In this document: piece after piece, positions 35,473 to 44,541 of the stretch
Numbering within the stretch: the stretch's first letter is position 1
Layout: every line of letters starts with the position of its first letter
Assembly: GCA_035606355.1 (NCBI GenBank)
Contig: DATNFO010000024.1
Span: forward strand, 1-64,000
Source: Sulfopaludibacter sp035606355
GTDB taxonomy: Bacteria; Acidobacteriota; Terriglobia; Bryobacterales; Bryobacteraceae
Direction: 5' to 3'
DNA: 64,000 nt
Notes under the pieces: generated by a model
Told to the model about the DNA's origin: nothing
What the model saw: only the letters and a program-made list of their open reading frames with translations
Databases searched by the model: none
Program-made: the position numbers and the translations under genes

Positions 35473-36924
35473 ATGGCAGACGCGCTTCTTCTATCGGCCG
35501 ACGAAATCCGCGCCCTCGGAGGGCGGGTGCTCGAACTGGTCGCCGAATATTACGGTAGTCTAAATACCCGCCCGGTGCTCGAGCCGGCCAGTTCCGAGCT
35601 GCTTCGCGCCACGGTCGCCGAGCCGCTGCCTCGCGAAGGAGCTGCTTTTGACGATCTGTTAACCACCCTCCGCGACGTCGTGATTCGTTACAGCCGCCAC
35701 AACGGCCATCCCCGCTTTTTCGGATATGTAGCTTCACCGGGCACCCCGATAGCGTCACTGGGGTCGCTACTGGGGGCTGCGATGGCAGTGAATGTGACAG
35801 CCTGGCGGTCGGCTCCCGTCGCGACGGAACTGGAGCATGTGACGGTCGGGTGGCTGAAGGAAATGCTCGGGTACCCGGCGTCCGCCATGGGCCTGCTGGT
35901 CAGCGGCGGATCGATGGCGAATTTCTCGGGACTCGCGGCTGCCGTTGCCGCGAAAGCGCCCGGCAACGTGCTGCGCGACGGCCTGATCGGCGGACCCCGG
36001 CTACGTGTGTACGTTTCCGAAGAGTCGCACTTCTCTGTGGCGAAGGCTGCGGGCATGATGGGCATCGGCGAGGCGAACGTGCGTCAGATCGCCACTGACG
36101 AGGCGTTCGCCATGAACGTCGCCGAACTGCGCCATGCCATCGCGGAAGATATCGCGGCCGGATACCTACCGATTTGCGTGGTCGCGAATGCGGGAGCAAC
36201 CGCGACAGGAGCCTTCGATTCCATCTCCGGCGTAGCCGCCGTGGCCCGCGAACACAACCTATGGCTGCATGTCGACGCGGCCTACGGAGGCTTCGCCGCG
36301 CTCGCGCCGTCGTCGAAGCACCTCTTCCGCGACATCGCGCTTGCCGATTCGGTCGCGCTCGATCCCCACAAGTGGCTGTATCAGCCCATTGGCTGCGGCT
36401 GCATCCTCTATAAAGATGCCGCTGCGGCGCGGGCGGCCTTCAGTCATTCCGCCGAGTACACGCGCACCATCGGTCTTGAGCGTGACGAGGCCTTCGCCTT
36501 CTGGGATTACGGCCCGGAACTGACACGGCCCTTTCGCGCGCTGGATCTGTGGCTCGCGATCAAATTCATCGGCGTCGACCGGCTTGCGGAGGCGGTGGAA
36601 GAGAACATTCAATGCGCGCGCTATTTCGCGGAACTCGTGGCGGGTACGGACGATTTCGAGATGCTCGCGCCGGTGGGACTCTCCGTCTTCTGCTTCCGCT
36701 ATGTGCCAAGAAATTTCGCGGGAGATCTCGACGTTCTCAACGAGAAGATTCTCGTGGATCTGCAGCACTCCGGCAGCAGCTATGTATCGAACGCCAAGTT
36801 GAGAGGCAAATTTGCGCTGCGGGGCTGCGTGCTCAATTACCGGACGACGAGAGGCGATATGGAGCGTCTCCTCGCCGATGTGCGGGAAAGCGGCCTTCGC
36901 CTCAGTTCTCGGTCGGAACTTTGA
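35473..36924 (+). CDS. Group II pyridoxal-phosphate decarboxylase (aromatic or other amino acid)
   Basis: A 483-residue protein of the AADC/tyrosine decarboxylase fold. The PLP-binding lysine is K300 in DPHKWLYQP; the cofactor-stacking region includes HVDAAYGGFA with the conserved Asp. Other motifs are HPRFFGYVASPGTPIASLGS, VSGGSMANFSGLAAA and YLPICVVANAGATATGAFD. Substrate specificity (tyrosine, tryptophan, phenylalanine or glutamate) cannot be read from the sequence. No transporter or amine pathway gene lies nearby. It converges with the TIGR03435 gene, overlapping by 23 bp at the ends. Confidence 0.88.
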   Translation: MADALLLSADEIRALGGRVLELVAEYYGSLNTRPVLEPASSELLRATVAEPLPREGAAFDDLLTTLRDVVIRYSRHNGHPRFFGYVASPGTPIASLGSLLGAAMAVNVTAWRSAPVATELEHVTVGWLKEMLGYPASAMGLLVSGGSMANFSGLAAAVAAKAPGNVLRDGLIGGPRLRVYVSEESHFSVAKAAGMMGIGEANVRQIATDEAFAMNVAELRHAIAEDIAAGYLPICVVANAGATATGAFDSISGVAAVAREHNLWLHVDAAYGGFAALAPSSKHLFRDIALADSVALDPHKWLYQPIGCGCILYKDAAAARAAFSHSAEYTRTIGLERDEAFAFWDYGPELTRPFRALDLWLAIKFIGVDRLAEAVEENIQCARYFAELVAGTDDFEMLAPVGLSVFCFRYVPRNFAGDLDVLNEKILVDLQHSGSSYVSNAKLRGKFALRGCVLNYRTTRGDMERLLADVRESGLRLSSRSEL

Positions 36925-37663
36925 GTGCCGACTCGATGATCAGATAGTCGAACGGCATCTTCCGCCTGTCCATCTGAAGCCCAAGCTGCTTCACGGCTGC
37001 GACAAGATCCTCCGGCTCACCCGACCATGTCAGTGAGAAATCGAAGTCGCCCGCGACCTTGGTGAGATTGATAACGGGATGCGTCATTTCGCCAGTCAGC
37101 CACGTAACGAGCTTACTCATAGACTGGTGCTCGGCTTTGACAGTGGCGCGTCCGTTGACGAACTCCGTACGCAGTTGCGGAGTGCTTCCGGGGTCGGCGG
37201 ATTTCATCTTTACACCACTCTTCGCCACGGTCAAACCGTAAACGGGAAGGTCACGCTTCTCCTTGCTCACCTTCAACTGAAACCGCTCGGTGAGCAGGTT
37301 GCGCATCATCGCATTCGCCTGCTGACGCGTCGTCCCGGCCGGCACCTTTGCCATGATGTCGTAACGTAGATCACCCATCCAGCCGGGGTGCTCGATCTGA
37401 AAGTTTCGAATTCCGTAGGCATCGATAATGAGGTTGCGTAGCGTTTTGTTCCCGATCGCGATATGGCCGGGGTCGTCTGTGCCGGGCCCGCCCTTCTGCG
37501 TAAAGCCGCCCTTCTCCCCGGGCACGGGCACATGCGGACGCACCGAAGCCACCTCGAACGCGACGGAATCGTCCGTGCCCTGAGCTGCCGCGGCGTACAT
37601 AAAGAAGAAAAGCGCTAGCGCGGAACGCACGTAGAAGCCCCTCCCATTGACGCTTTTAATCAT
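36902..37663 (-). CDS. Secreted protein of the TIGR03435 family
   Basis: A 253-residue product from the ATG at 37663 with a signal peptide (ALALFFFMYAAAAQ). The body matches the acidobacterial family of unknown function: FEVASVRPHVP at the start, then TLRNLIIDAYGI, WMGDLRYDIMAKVP, LLTERFQLKVSKEKRDLPVY, and KMPFDYLIIESALKVPTEN at the end. The family is abundant in Solibacter-type genomes. It is divergent from lexA (61 bp), with no clear link to it. The function is not known. Confidence 0.85.
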   Translation of the reverse strand: MIKSVNGRGFYVRSALALFFFMYAAAAQGTDDSVAFEVASVRPHVPVPGEKGGFTQKGGPGTDDPGHIAIGNKTLRNLIIDAYGIRNFQIEHPGWMGDLRYDIMAKVPAGTTRQQANAMMRNLLTERFQLKVSKEKRDLPVYGLTVAKSGVKMKSADPGSTPQLRTEFVNGRATVKAEHQSMSKLVTWLTGEMTHPVINLTKVAGDFDFSLTWSGEPEDLVAAVKQLGLQMDRRKMPFDYLIIESALKVPTEN

Positions 37664-37724
37664 ACTTGCGTCACATTCCGCTTGCATTCCCTTTTTATTC
37701 GCCTCAAAATGGAAAGGGGTTTTT

Positions 37725-38348
37725 ATGGCGCTCACAAAACGGCAGAAGCAGGTTTTGGATTTCATCGCGAATTTCGTGGACGAAAACGGATATTGCCCCA
37801 GCTATGAAGAGATCGCGCGAGGTCTGCAACTCGCATCGCTCGCGACAGTCCACAAACACATTTCGGTGCTGGAAACCAAGAACTACCTGAAGCGCGGCTT
37901 CAACCAGAGCCGATCTCTCGAACTGGCGCCGAAGTTTCTGCAAGAGCATCGCCGGGCCAAACCGGGACCCCAAGAGGTTCCGCTGCTCGGCCGCATCGCC
38001 GCCGGCGCCCCCGTCGAGACCGTCGAACAACGCGAAACCCTCAGCTTCTCCGATTTTACCGGCAACGGCGACACGTTCGCCTTGCAAGTGCGCGGCGATT
38101 CCATGATCGAAGACCACATCTGCGATGGCGACATGATTCTGCTCGAACGAGTCACCGAAGCACGCGACGGCGATATCGTAGTCGCGCTAGTGTCGGGGTC
38201 GGATACCACGCTGAAACGCTTCTACCGCGAGAGCGACAGCACCGTTAGACTGCAGCCTGCCAACGCAGCGCTACAGCCCATTCTCGTACCTGCGCAAGAC
38301 GTGCAGATACAAGGCCGCCTCCTGGCGGTGATGCGCAAATATAAGTAG
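37725..38348 (+). CDS. lexA: LexA repressor
   Basis: A 207-residue repressor from the ATG at 37725 preceded by AAAGGGG. N-terminal winged helix: ALTKRQKQVLDFIANFVDEN then CPSYEEIARGLQLASLATVHKHI. The self-cleavage site is A93-G94 in IAAGAPVE; the catalytic dyad is S126 (RGDSMIEDH) and K164 (TTLKRFY). It should silence SOS genes until RecA filaments form. No self-directed LexA box was recognised upstream, so the binding motif may differ from the known consensus. Confidence 0.96.
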   Translation: MALTKRQKQVLDFIANFVDENGYCPSYEEIARGLQLASLATVHKHISVLETKNYLKRGFNQSRSLELAPKFLQEHRRAKPGPQEVPLLGRIAAGAPVETVEQRETLSFSDFTGNGDTFALQVRGDSMIEDHICDGDMILLERVTEARDGDIVVALVSGSDTTLKRFYRESDSTVRLQPANAALQPILVPAQDVQIQGRLLAVMRKYK

Positions 38349-38377
38349 GCGATCTGAAGTTACAGAGAACGAAGGGA

Positions 38378-38689
38378 CTATCGGGTACGGAGTTCCTGCT
38401 CGGCGCGGACCCAGTCCTCTTCAGGCGAACCGCCCTGGCAGCCGCGACCTTCCCAATAAGAATAGGCCAATCGTGCGATCTCTTCGTAAACGGGTTCCGT
38501 GCGGCCGGCAATTGCTGCCGCTCCTACGGTTTCAGCGACGTCCGCGTTCAAGGGCGATGCGACTGCGTTTTCTACAGCCGAGGCGGTGTGCTTCTTGCGA
38601 ACGGGACTCACTGCCTTGCGTCGAACCGGTGCGGCGGCCGCTCCGGTAGACACCACTACCTCTTTGTCGGATGTTTGCTTTCTTGCCAT
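38378..38689 (-). CDS. DUF2934-domain protein 1
   Basis: A 103-residue cytoplasmic protein. The first 65 residues are basic then low-complexity (Ala/Val/Thr). The C-terminal 40 residues form the DUF2934 helix pair: EEIARLAYSYWEGRGCQGG followed by SPEEDWVRAEQELR. A close paralogue of this domain occurs at 62299. The function is unknown. It stands alone between lexA and the NfeD-type gene. Confidence 0.75.
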   Translation of the reverse strand: MARKQTSDKEVVVSTGAAAAPVRRKAVSPVRKKHTASAVENAVASPLNADVAETVGAAAIAGRTEPVYEEIARLAYSYWEGRGCQGGSPEEDWVRAEQELRTR

Positions 38690-38853
38690 GTTTGTATCGG
38701 TTCTCCCGGTCGTTGTAACTCTCTATATTTTACCCGAAGGGACTATAAACCACGATTAATTCTTTCTATCTACGCGATTGACCGGCATCTGCGAGCGTGT
38801 GTTTTCAGACCAGTTTATCCGGGTAGTGTATATTTGAGGTGAGCGAGGGACTT

Positions 38854-40128
38854 ATGAGACTGTCGTTCGCGCTCCTTCTGTCTGCCGCCTGTGCTCTAGC
38901 CGCGCCGCGTGCCGTGCTCGTTGACGTGGACGGCATGATTCATCCCATCACAACCGAAATTGTCTCCGGTGCTATTGCCCAAGCTGCCGGCGAACATGCC
39001 GAGCTCCTGATCATTCGCCTGAACACGCCGGGAGGACTGATGGACGCCATGCGCGACACCATTCAGCAGATCCTCTCCTCGCCGATTCCAGTGATTACGT
39101 ATGTCGGCCCCAGCGGCGCGCGATCCGCCTCCGCCGGGTTCTTCATCCTGGAAGCGGGCGATCTCGCCGCGATGGCGCCGGGTACTGCGACGGGCGCCGC
39201 CCATCCTGTCGCCATGGGTGGCGAGATGGACGCCACCATGAAAGAGAAAGTGGAGAACGATGCCGCGGCTTACATGCGCAGCATTTGTTCCCGCCGGGGC
39301 CGCAACTCCGAGGTGGCCGAAACCGCCGTCCGCCAGAGTAAGTCGTTCACCGAGACGGAAGCTCTGCAGCAGCACCTTATCGATCTTACTGCCGGTAACG
39401 AAAAGGAGCTGCTTGCGGCCATCGACGGCCGCACCGTCACCCGCTTCAACGGCACGAAGCAAACGCTGCACACAGCAGGCGCCGCCATTGAGGTCTACCA
39501 CCGGTCATTGCGGCAGCGGATCGTCTCGGCGATTGCCGATCCCAATATCGCCCTCGTCCTGCTGGTCATCGGTGCACTGGCGATCTATGTCGAATTTACG
39601 ACTCCCGGCATGATCGCGCCCGGGGTAATCGGCGCTATCCTCCTCTTGCTTGGCCTCTCCGCCCTCAGCGTGCTGCCGATCAGTTGGCTCGGAGCGGCGC
39701 TGATGGTACTCGCCTTCGTGCTGTTCGCGCTGGAAGCGAAATTCACAGCTCACGGGGTGCTCGGGATCGGAGGCGCTGTGGCCATGGTGCTCGGCGCGCT
39801 CATGCTCATCGACACTCCGGCTCCTGAGATGCGCATTCACCTCAGCACTGCGATCGCCCTCGCCCTGCCCTTCTCGCTCATCACCATTTTCCTGCTGTCC
39901 CTCGCCATGCGCGCTCGCCACGCAAAAGTGGAAACCGGCCGGGAGGGCATGATCGGCGAAATTGGCGCCGCGGTAACTCCGCTCGCGCCGGACGGCAAGG
40001 TTTTCATTCACGGAGAATACTGGAATGCACGGGCGGCCGCGCCCGTCGAACCCGGGGCCCGCGTCAAAGTTACCGCGATCGACCAACTCCAACTCACAGT
40101 CGAACCAGCGAAGGAGTCCCACTCATGA
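38854..40128 (+). CDS. NfeD-type membrane serine protease (ClpP-class)
   Basis: A 424-residue protein from the ATG at 38854 (GTG at 38839 is less likely). Signal peptide ends ALAAP. The protease domain has catalytic S93 in ARSASAGF and K132 in KEKVENDAAAYMRSI, typical of the ClpP-class NfeD family. From residue 225 come about four to five membrane segments, then a C-terminal OB-like domain. Together with the stomatin gene that overlaps it by 4 bp, it forms the known NfeD-stomatin pair, where the protease may cut stomatin. The cellular role is membrane quality control by inference. Confidence 0.88.
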   Translation: MRLSFALLLSAACALAAPRAVLVDVDGMIHPITTEIVSGAIAQAAGEHAELLIIRLNTPGGLMDAMRDTIQQILSSPIPVITYVGPSGARSASAGFFILEAGDLAAMAPGTATGAAHPVAMGGEMDATMKEKVENDAAAYMRSICSRRGRNSEVAETAVRQSKSFTETEALQQHLIDLTAGNEKELLAAIDGRTVTRFNGTKQTLHTAGAAIEVYHRSLRQRIVSAIADPNIALVLLVIGALAIYVEFTTPGMIAPGVIGAILLLLGLSALSVLPISWLGAALMVLAFVLFALEAKFTAHGVLGIGGAVAMVLGALMLIDTPAPEMRIHLSTAIALALPFSLITIFLLSLAMRARHAKVETGREGMIGEIGAAVTPLAPDGKVFIHGEYWNARAAAPVEPGARVKVTAIDQLQLTVEPAKESHS

Positions 40129-40913
40129 CCGACGTAACCGCCATCGTTCTCGCTATCGTCGTGCTCTATCTGATCAGCTCCATTAAAATCCTGCGAGAGT
40201 ATGAACGCGGCGTCATATTTCGCCTGGGCCGCGTGCTTTCGCAGCCCAAGGGGCCCGGTGTCATCCTGGTGTTCGCGCCACTCGACCGCATTGTGCGCGT
40301 TAGCCTTCGCATCGATACGCTCGAAGTGCCCGGCCAGGACGTCATCACGCGAGACAACATCAGTGTAAAGGTGAACGCGGTGATTTACTTCCGGGTCATC
40401 GATCCGCGGCTTGCCGTTCTGGAGGTATCCAACTTCCTCTACGCCACCAGCCAACTCGCCCAGACTACCCTGCGCAGCGTCCTCGGCGAAGTCGAGCTCG
40501 ACGAGTTGTTGAGCCAGCGCGAAAAACTCAATGTGCGGCTGCAATCGATTCTGGATCAGCACACCTCCACGTGGGGAGTCAAAGTCACCGCCGTCGAAGT
40601 CAAGCAGGTGGATATCGCCGAGCAGATGATCCGCGCCATCGCCCGGCAGGCCGAAGCCGAACGCGAGCGGCGCGCCAAGATCATTCATGCGGAGGGCGAG
40701 TTCACCGCGGCCGACAAACTCGCACAAGCCGCGGCACTCATTCAAAAGCAGCCCGCTGCGATACAACTCCGCTACCTGCAAACCCTGGTGGAGATCGGCG
40801 CCGAGAAGAACACCACCATCGTCTTCCCCCTCCCTCTCGATATAATTACTTCTTTGGAGCGAGCCCTGGATCGCGTCGCGCGGCCGGGCAGCAGCCCCGG
40901 GGAGAATCCGTAG
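40125..40913 (+). CDS. SPFH-domain protein (stomatin/slipin)
   Basis: A 262-residue membrane protein. A hydrophobic hairpin covers residues 5-20, followed by the SPFH domain (ERGVIFRLGRVLSQPKGPGV, TLEVPGQDVITRDNISVKVN) and a coiled-coil segment (RAIARQAEAERERRAKIIHA). It forms oligomers in membrane microdomains. The gene overlaps the NfeD protease gene by 4 bp, a conserved pairing, and is followed by a SPOR gene after 4 bp. Confidence 0.93.
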   Translation: MTDVTAIVLAIVVLYLISSIKILREYERGVIFRLGRVLSQPKGPGVILVFAPLDRIVRVSLRIDTLEVPGQDVITRDNISVKVNAVIYFRVIDPRLAVLEVSNFLYATSQLAQTTLRSVLGEVELDELLSQREKLNVRLQSILDQHTSTWGVKVTAVEVKQVDIAEQMIRAIARQAEAERERRAKIIHAEGEFTAADKLAQAAALIQKQPAAIQLRYLQTLVEIGAEKNTTIVFPLPLDIITSLERALDRVARPGSSPGENP

Positions 40914-40917
40914 TCGC

Positions 40918-41520
40918 ATGAGAAATAACGAAACCGGCGAATTCGAACTCGTGGTGGGCAACCGCCAACTGCTCAGCGGCTTCTTTATCGTGGTGCTGCT
41001 GTTTGCTGTCGGCGTGGCCCTCGGCTACATTCTGGGCCAGAATTCCGAAAAGTCTCTCAAGGTGGCGGACGCGTCCAGCACAATTCCCGCCGTGCCCTCG
41101 CAAGCGCGCCCGCAACCCTCCTCGCCCCCGGTAGAGCAGGTCCCCGCGCCGGCCGAAAACGCGCCGCAAGCAGCAGCTCCGGCGCCCGTCGAAACGCAGC
41201 CCGCGCGGGATGCCGCGCCCGCGAGCGCCGAGAAGCCTGCCGAGAAGCCGGTTGAGGAGCCAGCCGCCGCGCCTGCCGATGTTCCGGAAGCAGCGCCTGG
41301 CACTTATTGGCAGGTCATGGCCGTTGCTCGCGGCGACGCCGACAAAGTGGCGAGCACGCTGCGCCGTTCGGGCTTTCCCGCAGTCCTCAGTCCCGGCACC
41401 AAAGGGCTGACGCGCGTCCTTGTGGGTCCGTACGCCGACCGGGCGGCGCTCAGCAAAGCCAAAACCGATCTACAGGCCGCCGGTGTGCCCTCACCTTACC
41501 GCGTCGAAGTGGGCAAGTAG
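40918..41520 (+). CDS. SPOR-domain membrane protein
   Basis: A 200-residue protein with one transmembrane segment (residues 18-41), a Pro/Ala/Glu-rich periplasmic linker (about 55-125) and a C-terminal SPOR domain (128-198, TYWQVMAVARGDADKVASTL). SPOR domains bind denuded glycan strands at the septum. Its stop and the lipA GTG share one base (TAGTG), so the two are translationally coupled. Partner division proteins are not nearby. Confidence 0.88.
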   Translation: MRNNETGEFELVVGNRQLLSGFFIVVLLFAVGVALGYILGQNSEKSLKVADASSTIPAVPSQARPQPSSPPVEQVPAPAENAPQAAAPAPVETQPARDAAPASAEKPAEKPVEEPAAAPADVPEAAPGTYWQVMAVARGDADKVASTLRRSGFPAVLSPGTKGLTRVLVGPYADRAALSKAKTDLQAAGVPSPYRVEVGK

Positions 41521-42431
41521 TGACCGAACCTCTCGTCCAGATCGCACCCAAGCGCCCGCGCCTGCCCGAGTGGGCCCGTCGCGGCCGCACCCATTTCGAA
41601 TCGCTCAATAAGCTGAAGAGTGGATTGCGTCAGCTCAATCTACACACCGTTTGTGAATCCGCGCGCTGCCCGAACATCCACGAATGTTTCCATCGCGGCG
41701 CGGCCACCTTCATGATTCTCGGCAACTGGTGCACGCGCGGCTGCGGTTTTTGCTCGGTTCCCAAGGCGAACCCCGCGAAACAGGACATGCGCCTGGACCC
41801 CAGTGAGCCAGCCAACGTCGCGCGCATGGCAGCCGGCATGAATCTACGCTACGTGGTGATCACCAGCGTCAATCGCGACGACCTCGACGATGGCGGTTCC
41901 ACCCACTTTGCCGAAACAGTCCGGGAAGTTCGAAGCGCACTCCCCGCCGCTCGCGTCGAAGTGCTCACTCCCGATTTTTGCGGCGATCTCGATGCCGTCG
42001 CCCGAGTGCTCGATGCCGGACCGCACGTGTTCAACCACAATATGGAAACCGTGCCGCGGCTGTACCGGCGCGTTCGTCCGCAGGCGAATTACCAGCAATC
42101 GTTGGACGTGCTCGCGTTTGCCCGCCGCCATGCTCCGGACGTGTTAACCAAGAGCGGCTTTATGGTCGGACTGGGAGAGACCGCCGATGAAGTGCACGCT
42201 TTGCTGCGCGACCTGCACGCCTCCGGCACCGAAGTGGCGACCATCGGTCAATACCTCCAGCCCACACGCCGCAATCTGCCCGTGGCCGAATTCGTCACGC
42301 CGGAGCAATTCGATTCATACCGCGACTACGGCCTTACGCTCGGCTTCAAATACGTGTTCTCCGGCGCGCTCGTCCGCAGCTCATATATGGCCGACGCCGT
42401 CAATGACGAAGCGCGGCGGGTTTCGTGCTGA
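41520..42431 (+). CDS. lipA: Lipoyl synthase
   Basis: A 303-residue radical-SAM enzyme starting at the GTG 41520-41522. The auxiliary cluster cysteines C45, C50 and C56 lie in CESARCPNIHEC and the radical-SAM cluster C71, C75, C78 in CTRGCGFC. It inserts two sulfurs into octanoyl groups to make lipoate. Later motifs are TSVNRDDLDDGGS, FNHNMETVPRLYRRVRP and GQYLQPTRRNLPV. lipB is not nearby. It overlaps lnt by 7 bp. Confidence 0.96.
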   Translation: MTEPLVQIAPKRPRLPEWARRGRTHFESLNKLKSGLRQLNLHTVCESARCPNIHECFHRGAATFMILGNWCTRGCGFCSVPKANPAKQDMRLDPSEPANVARMAAGMNLRYVVITSVNRDDLDDGGSTHFAETVREVRSALPAARVEVLTPDFCGDLDAVARVLDAGPHVFNHNMETVPRLYRRVRPQANYQQSLDVLAFARRHAPDVLTKSGFMVGLGETADEVHALLRDLHASGTEVATIGQYLQPTRRNLPVAEFVTPEQFDSYRDYGLTLGFKYVFSGALVRSSYMADAVNDEARRVSC

Positions 42432-43882
42432 ACTGGCTATTCGCGCTCACTTCCGCGCTCCTGCTCATCCTGACATTTCCGAACTGGAACGTGTGGTGGC
42501 TGGCGCCCGCCGCGATGTGCCCCATGCTCGTCGCAGTTGCACGCGAGCCCCGTCCCTTTCGCCGTTTTCTCATGGGCTGGAGCGCGGGTATTGTTTACTG
42601 GTTTGGCGTCTGCTATTGGATCCAGATCGTACTCGCCGTCCACGGCAATATGGGCGATTTCGAAGCTTGGGCGCTATTCTCTCTATTTTGTCTCGCCAAG
42701 GGCCTTCACATGGCAGTCTTCGCGCTGCTCGCCGGCATTCTGATGCGCCGCTGGTGGGCGGTGCCATGTGTCGCGGCGCTGTGGGTGGCTATCGAAGCGA
42801 CGCACGGGGCGCTCGGCTTCGCGTGGCTCACGCTCGGCAATGCGGGAGTCGGCATGAGCCTGCCGATGCGCCTGGCGCCCATCACGGGCGTTTACGGCAT
42901 CTCATTCCTCTTCATGCTGATGTCCGGCGCGCTGGCCATCGCCGCACTGCGGCGGCCAAGCCGCGAACTCGCCTGGCTCGCGCCAGTTCTGCTCCTTGCC
43001 GTTCTGCCCGCGCTCCCCGGGCCGAATCGAGGCACCGATACCGCGGTTCTCCTGCAGCCCAACATCTCCGAAACTGAGGACTGGACGCCCGCTGGTGTAA
43101 ACGAACTACAGCAGCGGCTGGTCGAGCTTTCTCTTCGCGGGGTCCTCAGCCAGGTTGGAAAACCACCCAGCATTATCGTCTGGCCGGAAGTGCCCGCGCC
43201 CCTCTACTATTACGAGGACCCGCGCTTCCGCCAGTACCTCGATACCCTCGCGCGCGAGATCCACTCGTACCTGCTGGTGGGTATCGTCGCGCATGCTCCC
43301 GGGGGCGCGCCGCTGAATTCCGCGGTACTGGTAAATTCGAACGGGATCGCCACCACTCGCTACGATAAGGTCAACCTGGTGCCCTTCGGCGAATTCGTGC
43401 CGTGGCCCTTCGACAGTATCGCCAACAAAGTCTCGACAGAGGTGGGCGACTTCGAGGCCGGTAAACGCGTTGTCGTCTCACCCGTGGATAATCACCGGAT
43501 CGGCACATTCATCTGCTACGAAAGCGTGTTTCCGAATTTCGTACGCAAGTTCGCCGCTAACGGCGCGGAGGTCCTCTTCAACATTTCCAACGACGGATGG
43601 TTCGGCAAGAGCGCCGCGCGCGAGCAGCATCTTGAAATCGTGCGCATGCGCGCCGCCGAAAATCGCCGTTGGATTCTGCGCTCCACCAATGACGGCATCA
43701 CGGCGACCATCGACGCGGCCGGCCGGCTGCGCGGCACTCTGCCCACGTACACGGAGGGCACTTCCTACACCGGCTTCGAGTACATTAAAACCAAGACCAT
43801 CTATACGCGCTTTGGCGATTGGTTTCCCTTCCTGTGCGCCACAATCGCGTTGATGGGTTTAATCGCGGAGAAGATCTTATGA
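42425..43882 (+). CDS. lnt: Apolipoprotein N-acyltransferase
   Basis: A 485-residue inner-membrane enzyme starting at the GTG at 42425. The N-terminal half has about six to eight transmembrane segments; the periplasmic nitrilase-like half carries the triad E255 (WPEVPAP), K315 (YDKVNLVPFGEFVPW) and C364 (ICYESVFPNF). It adds the third acyl chain to lipoproteins, so the organism is expected to have triacylated outer-membrane lipoproteins. It overlaps lipA by 7 bp and the DinB-like gene by 4 bp. Confidence 0.94.
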   Translation: MLNWLFALTSALLLILTFPNWNVWWLAPAAMCPMLVAVAREPRPFRRFLMGWSAGIVYWFGVCYWIQIVLAVHGNMGDFEAWALFSLFCLAKGLHMAVFALLAGILMRRWWAVPCVAALWVAIEATHGALGFAWLTLGNAGVGMSLPMRLAPITGVYGISFLFMLMSGALAIAALRRPSRELAWLAPVLLLAVLPALPGPNRGTDTAVLLQPNISETEDWTPAGVNELQQRLVELSLRGVLSQVGKPPSIIVWPEVPAPLYYYEDPRFRQYLDTLAREIHSYLLVGIVAHAPGGAPLNSAVLVNSNGIATTRYDKVNLVPFGEFVPWPFDSIANKVSTEVGDFEAGKRVVVSPVDNHRIGTFICYESVFPNFVRKFAANGAEVLFNISNDGWFGKSAAREQHLEIVRMRAAENRRWILRSTNDGITATIDAAGRLRGTLPTYTEGTSYTGFEYIKTKTIYTRFGDWFPFLCATIALMGLIAEKIL

Positions 43883-44433
43883 CCACTGCCGAAATGGATC
43901 GAGCTAAACAGAATGTCACTGCTGCCGAAGAGGCCGTTGCCGCCGCCATCGCCGGACTTACGGACGCGCAATGGCACTTCAAGGAATCGCCCGGCCGCTG
44001 GAGCATTGCCCAATGTGTCGAGCACATGACGATCTTCAACGAGCTCGTGACCGGCCCGGTCCGCGTGGCGCTCTCGCAAGCCCCGCCTTCCACGAACCCG
44101 GCGCCGGATGAGGTGATTCTCGAGAGGATTCCGGCGCGCGAACAACGCTTCTCTGCCCCGCCGACAGCGATTCCGACGGGTTCGGCCAATCCGGCCGACG
44201 CGCTGGCGCGTCTCAGGAAGGCCGCCCGAGGTCTGATTGAATATCTGGAAGCAACTCCGGACGCGCGCGATCATGCCATACCCTCCCCGCCTCTGAAAGC
44301 GATCAGCGGCGGCCAGTATGAGCTGATGGACGGTTATCAGTGGGTGCTCGCCGCAGCCGGCCACATGCAGAGACACACTGCTCAGGCGCTGGAGGTGAAA
44401 GCCCACCCGGCCTTCCCCCAGGACCGCTCCTAA
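43879..44433 (+). CDS. DinB-like metal-binding four-helix protein
   Basis: A 184-residue product, ATGA overlap with lnt. H49 in QCVEHM, and H162 and H166 in GHMQRHTAQ, form the three-histidine metal site of the DinB/YfiT superfamily, as does the general four-helix pattern. YfiT/DinB enzymes act in stress response or in thiol (bacillithiol-like) S-transferase reactions; the substrate here is unknown. The role beside lnt is not evident, but the 4-bp overlap shows it is in the same transcript. Confidence 0.75.
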   Translation: MTTAEMDRAKQNVTAAEEAVAAAIAGLTDAQWHFKESPGRWSIAQCVEHMTIFNELVTGPVRVALSQAPPSTNPAPDEVILERIPAREQRFSAPPTAIPTGSANPADALARLRKAARGLIEYLEATPDARDHAIPSPPLKAISGGQYELMDGYQWVLAAAGHMQRHTAQALEVKAHPAFPQDRS

Positions 44434-44449
44434 AGAAATGCAGACTTGA

Positions 44450-44487
44450 CGACAGGAATCCTTCCTGTCGTGCCGCGCTTGCGCGGC
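44450..44487. repeat. Two adjacent palindromes (REP-like) between the DinB-like and VPS10 genes
   Basis: CGACAGGAA-TCC-TTCCTGTCG (44450-44470), a perfect 9-bp stem, is followed by GCCGCG-CTTG-CGCGGC (44472-44487), a 6-bp stem. The pair lacks a T-run, so it is more like a dispersed palindromic repeat than a standard terminator. I see only one such copy in the window. Confidence 0.45.
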
Positions 44488-44541
44488 CGCGGGACTGATT
44501 CGTTCGTGGCCCGAGTCCTTCTTTCGTATAATCCAAGGATC

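Noticed and set aside
37664..37724. LexA box upstream of lexA
   Set aside because: No GAAC-N4-GTTC or CTG-N10-CAG pattern was found; the lineage may use another motif.
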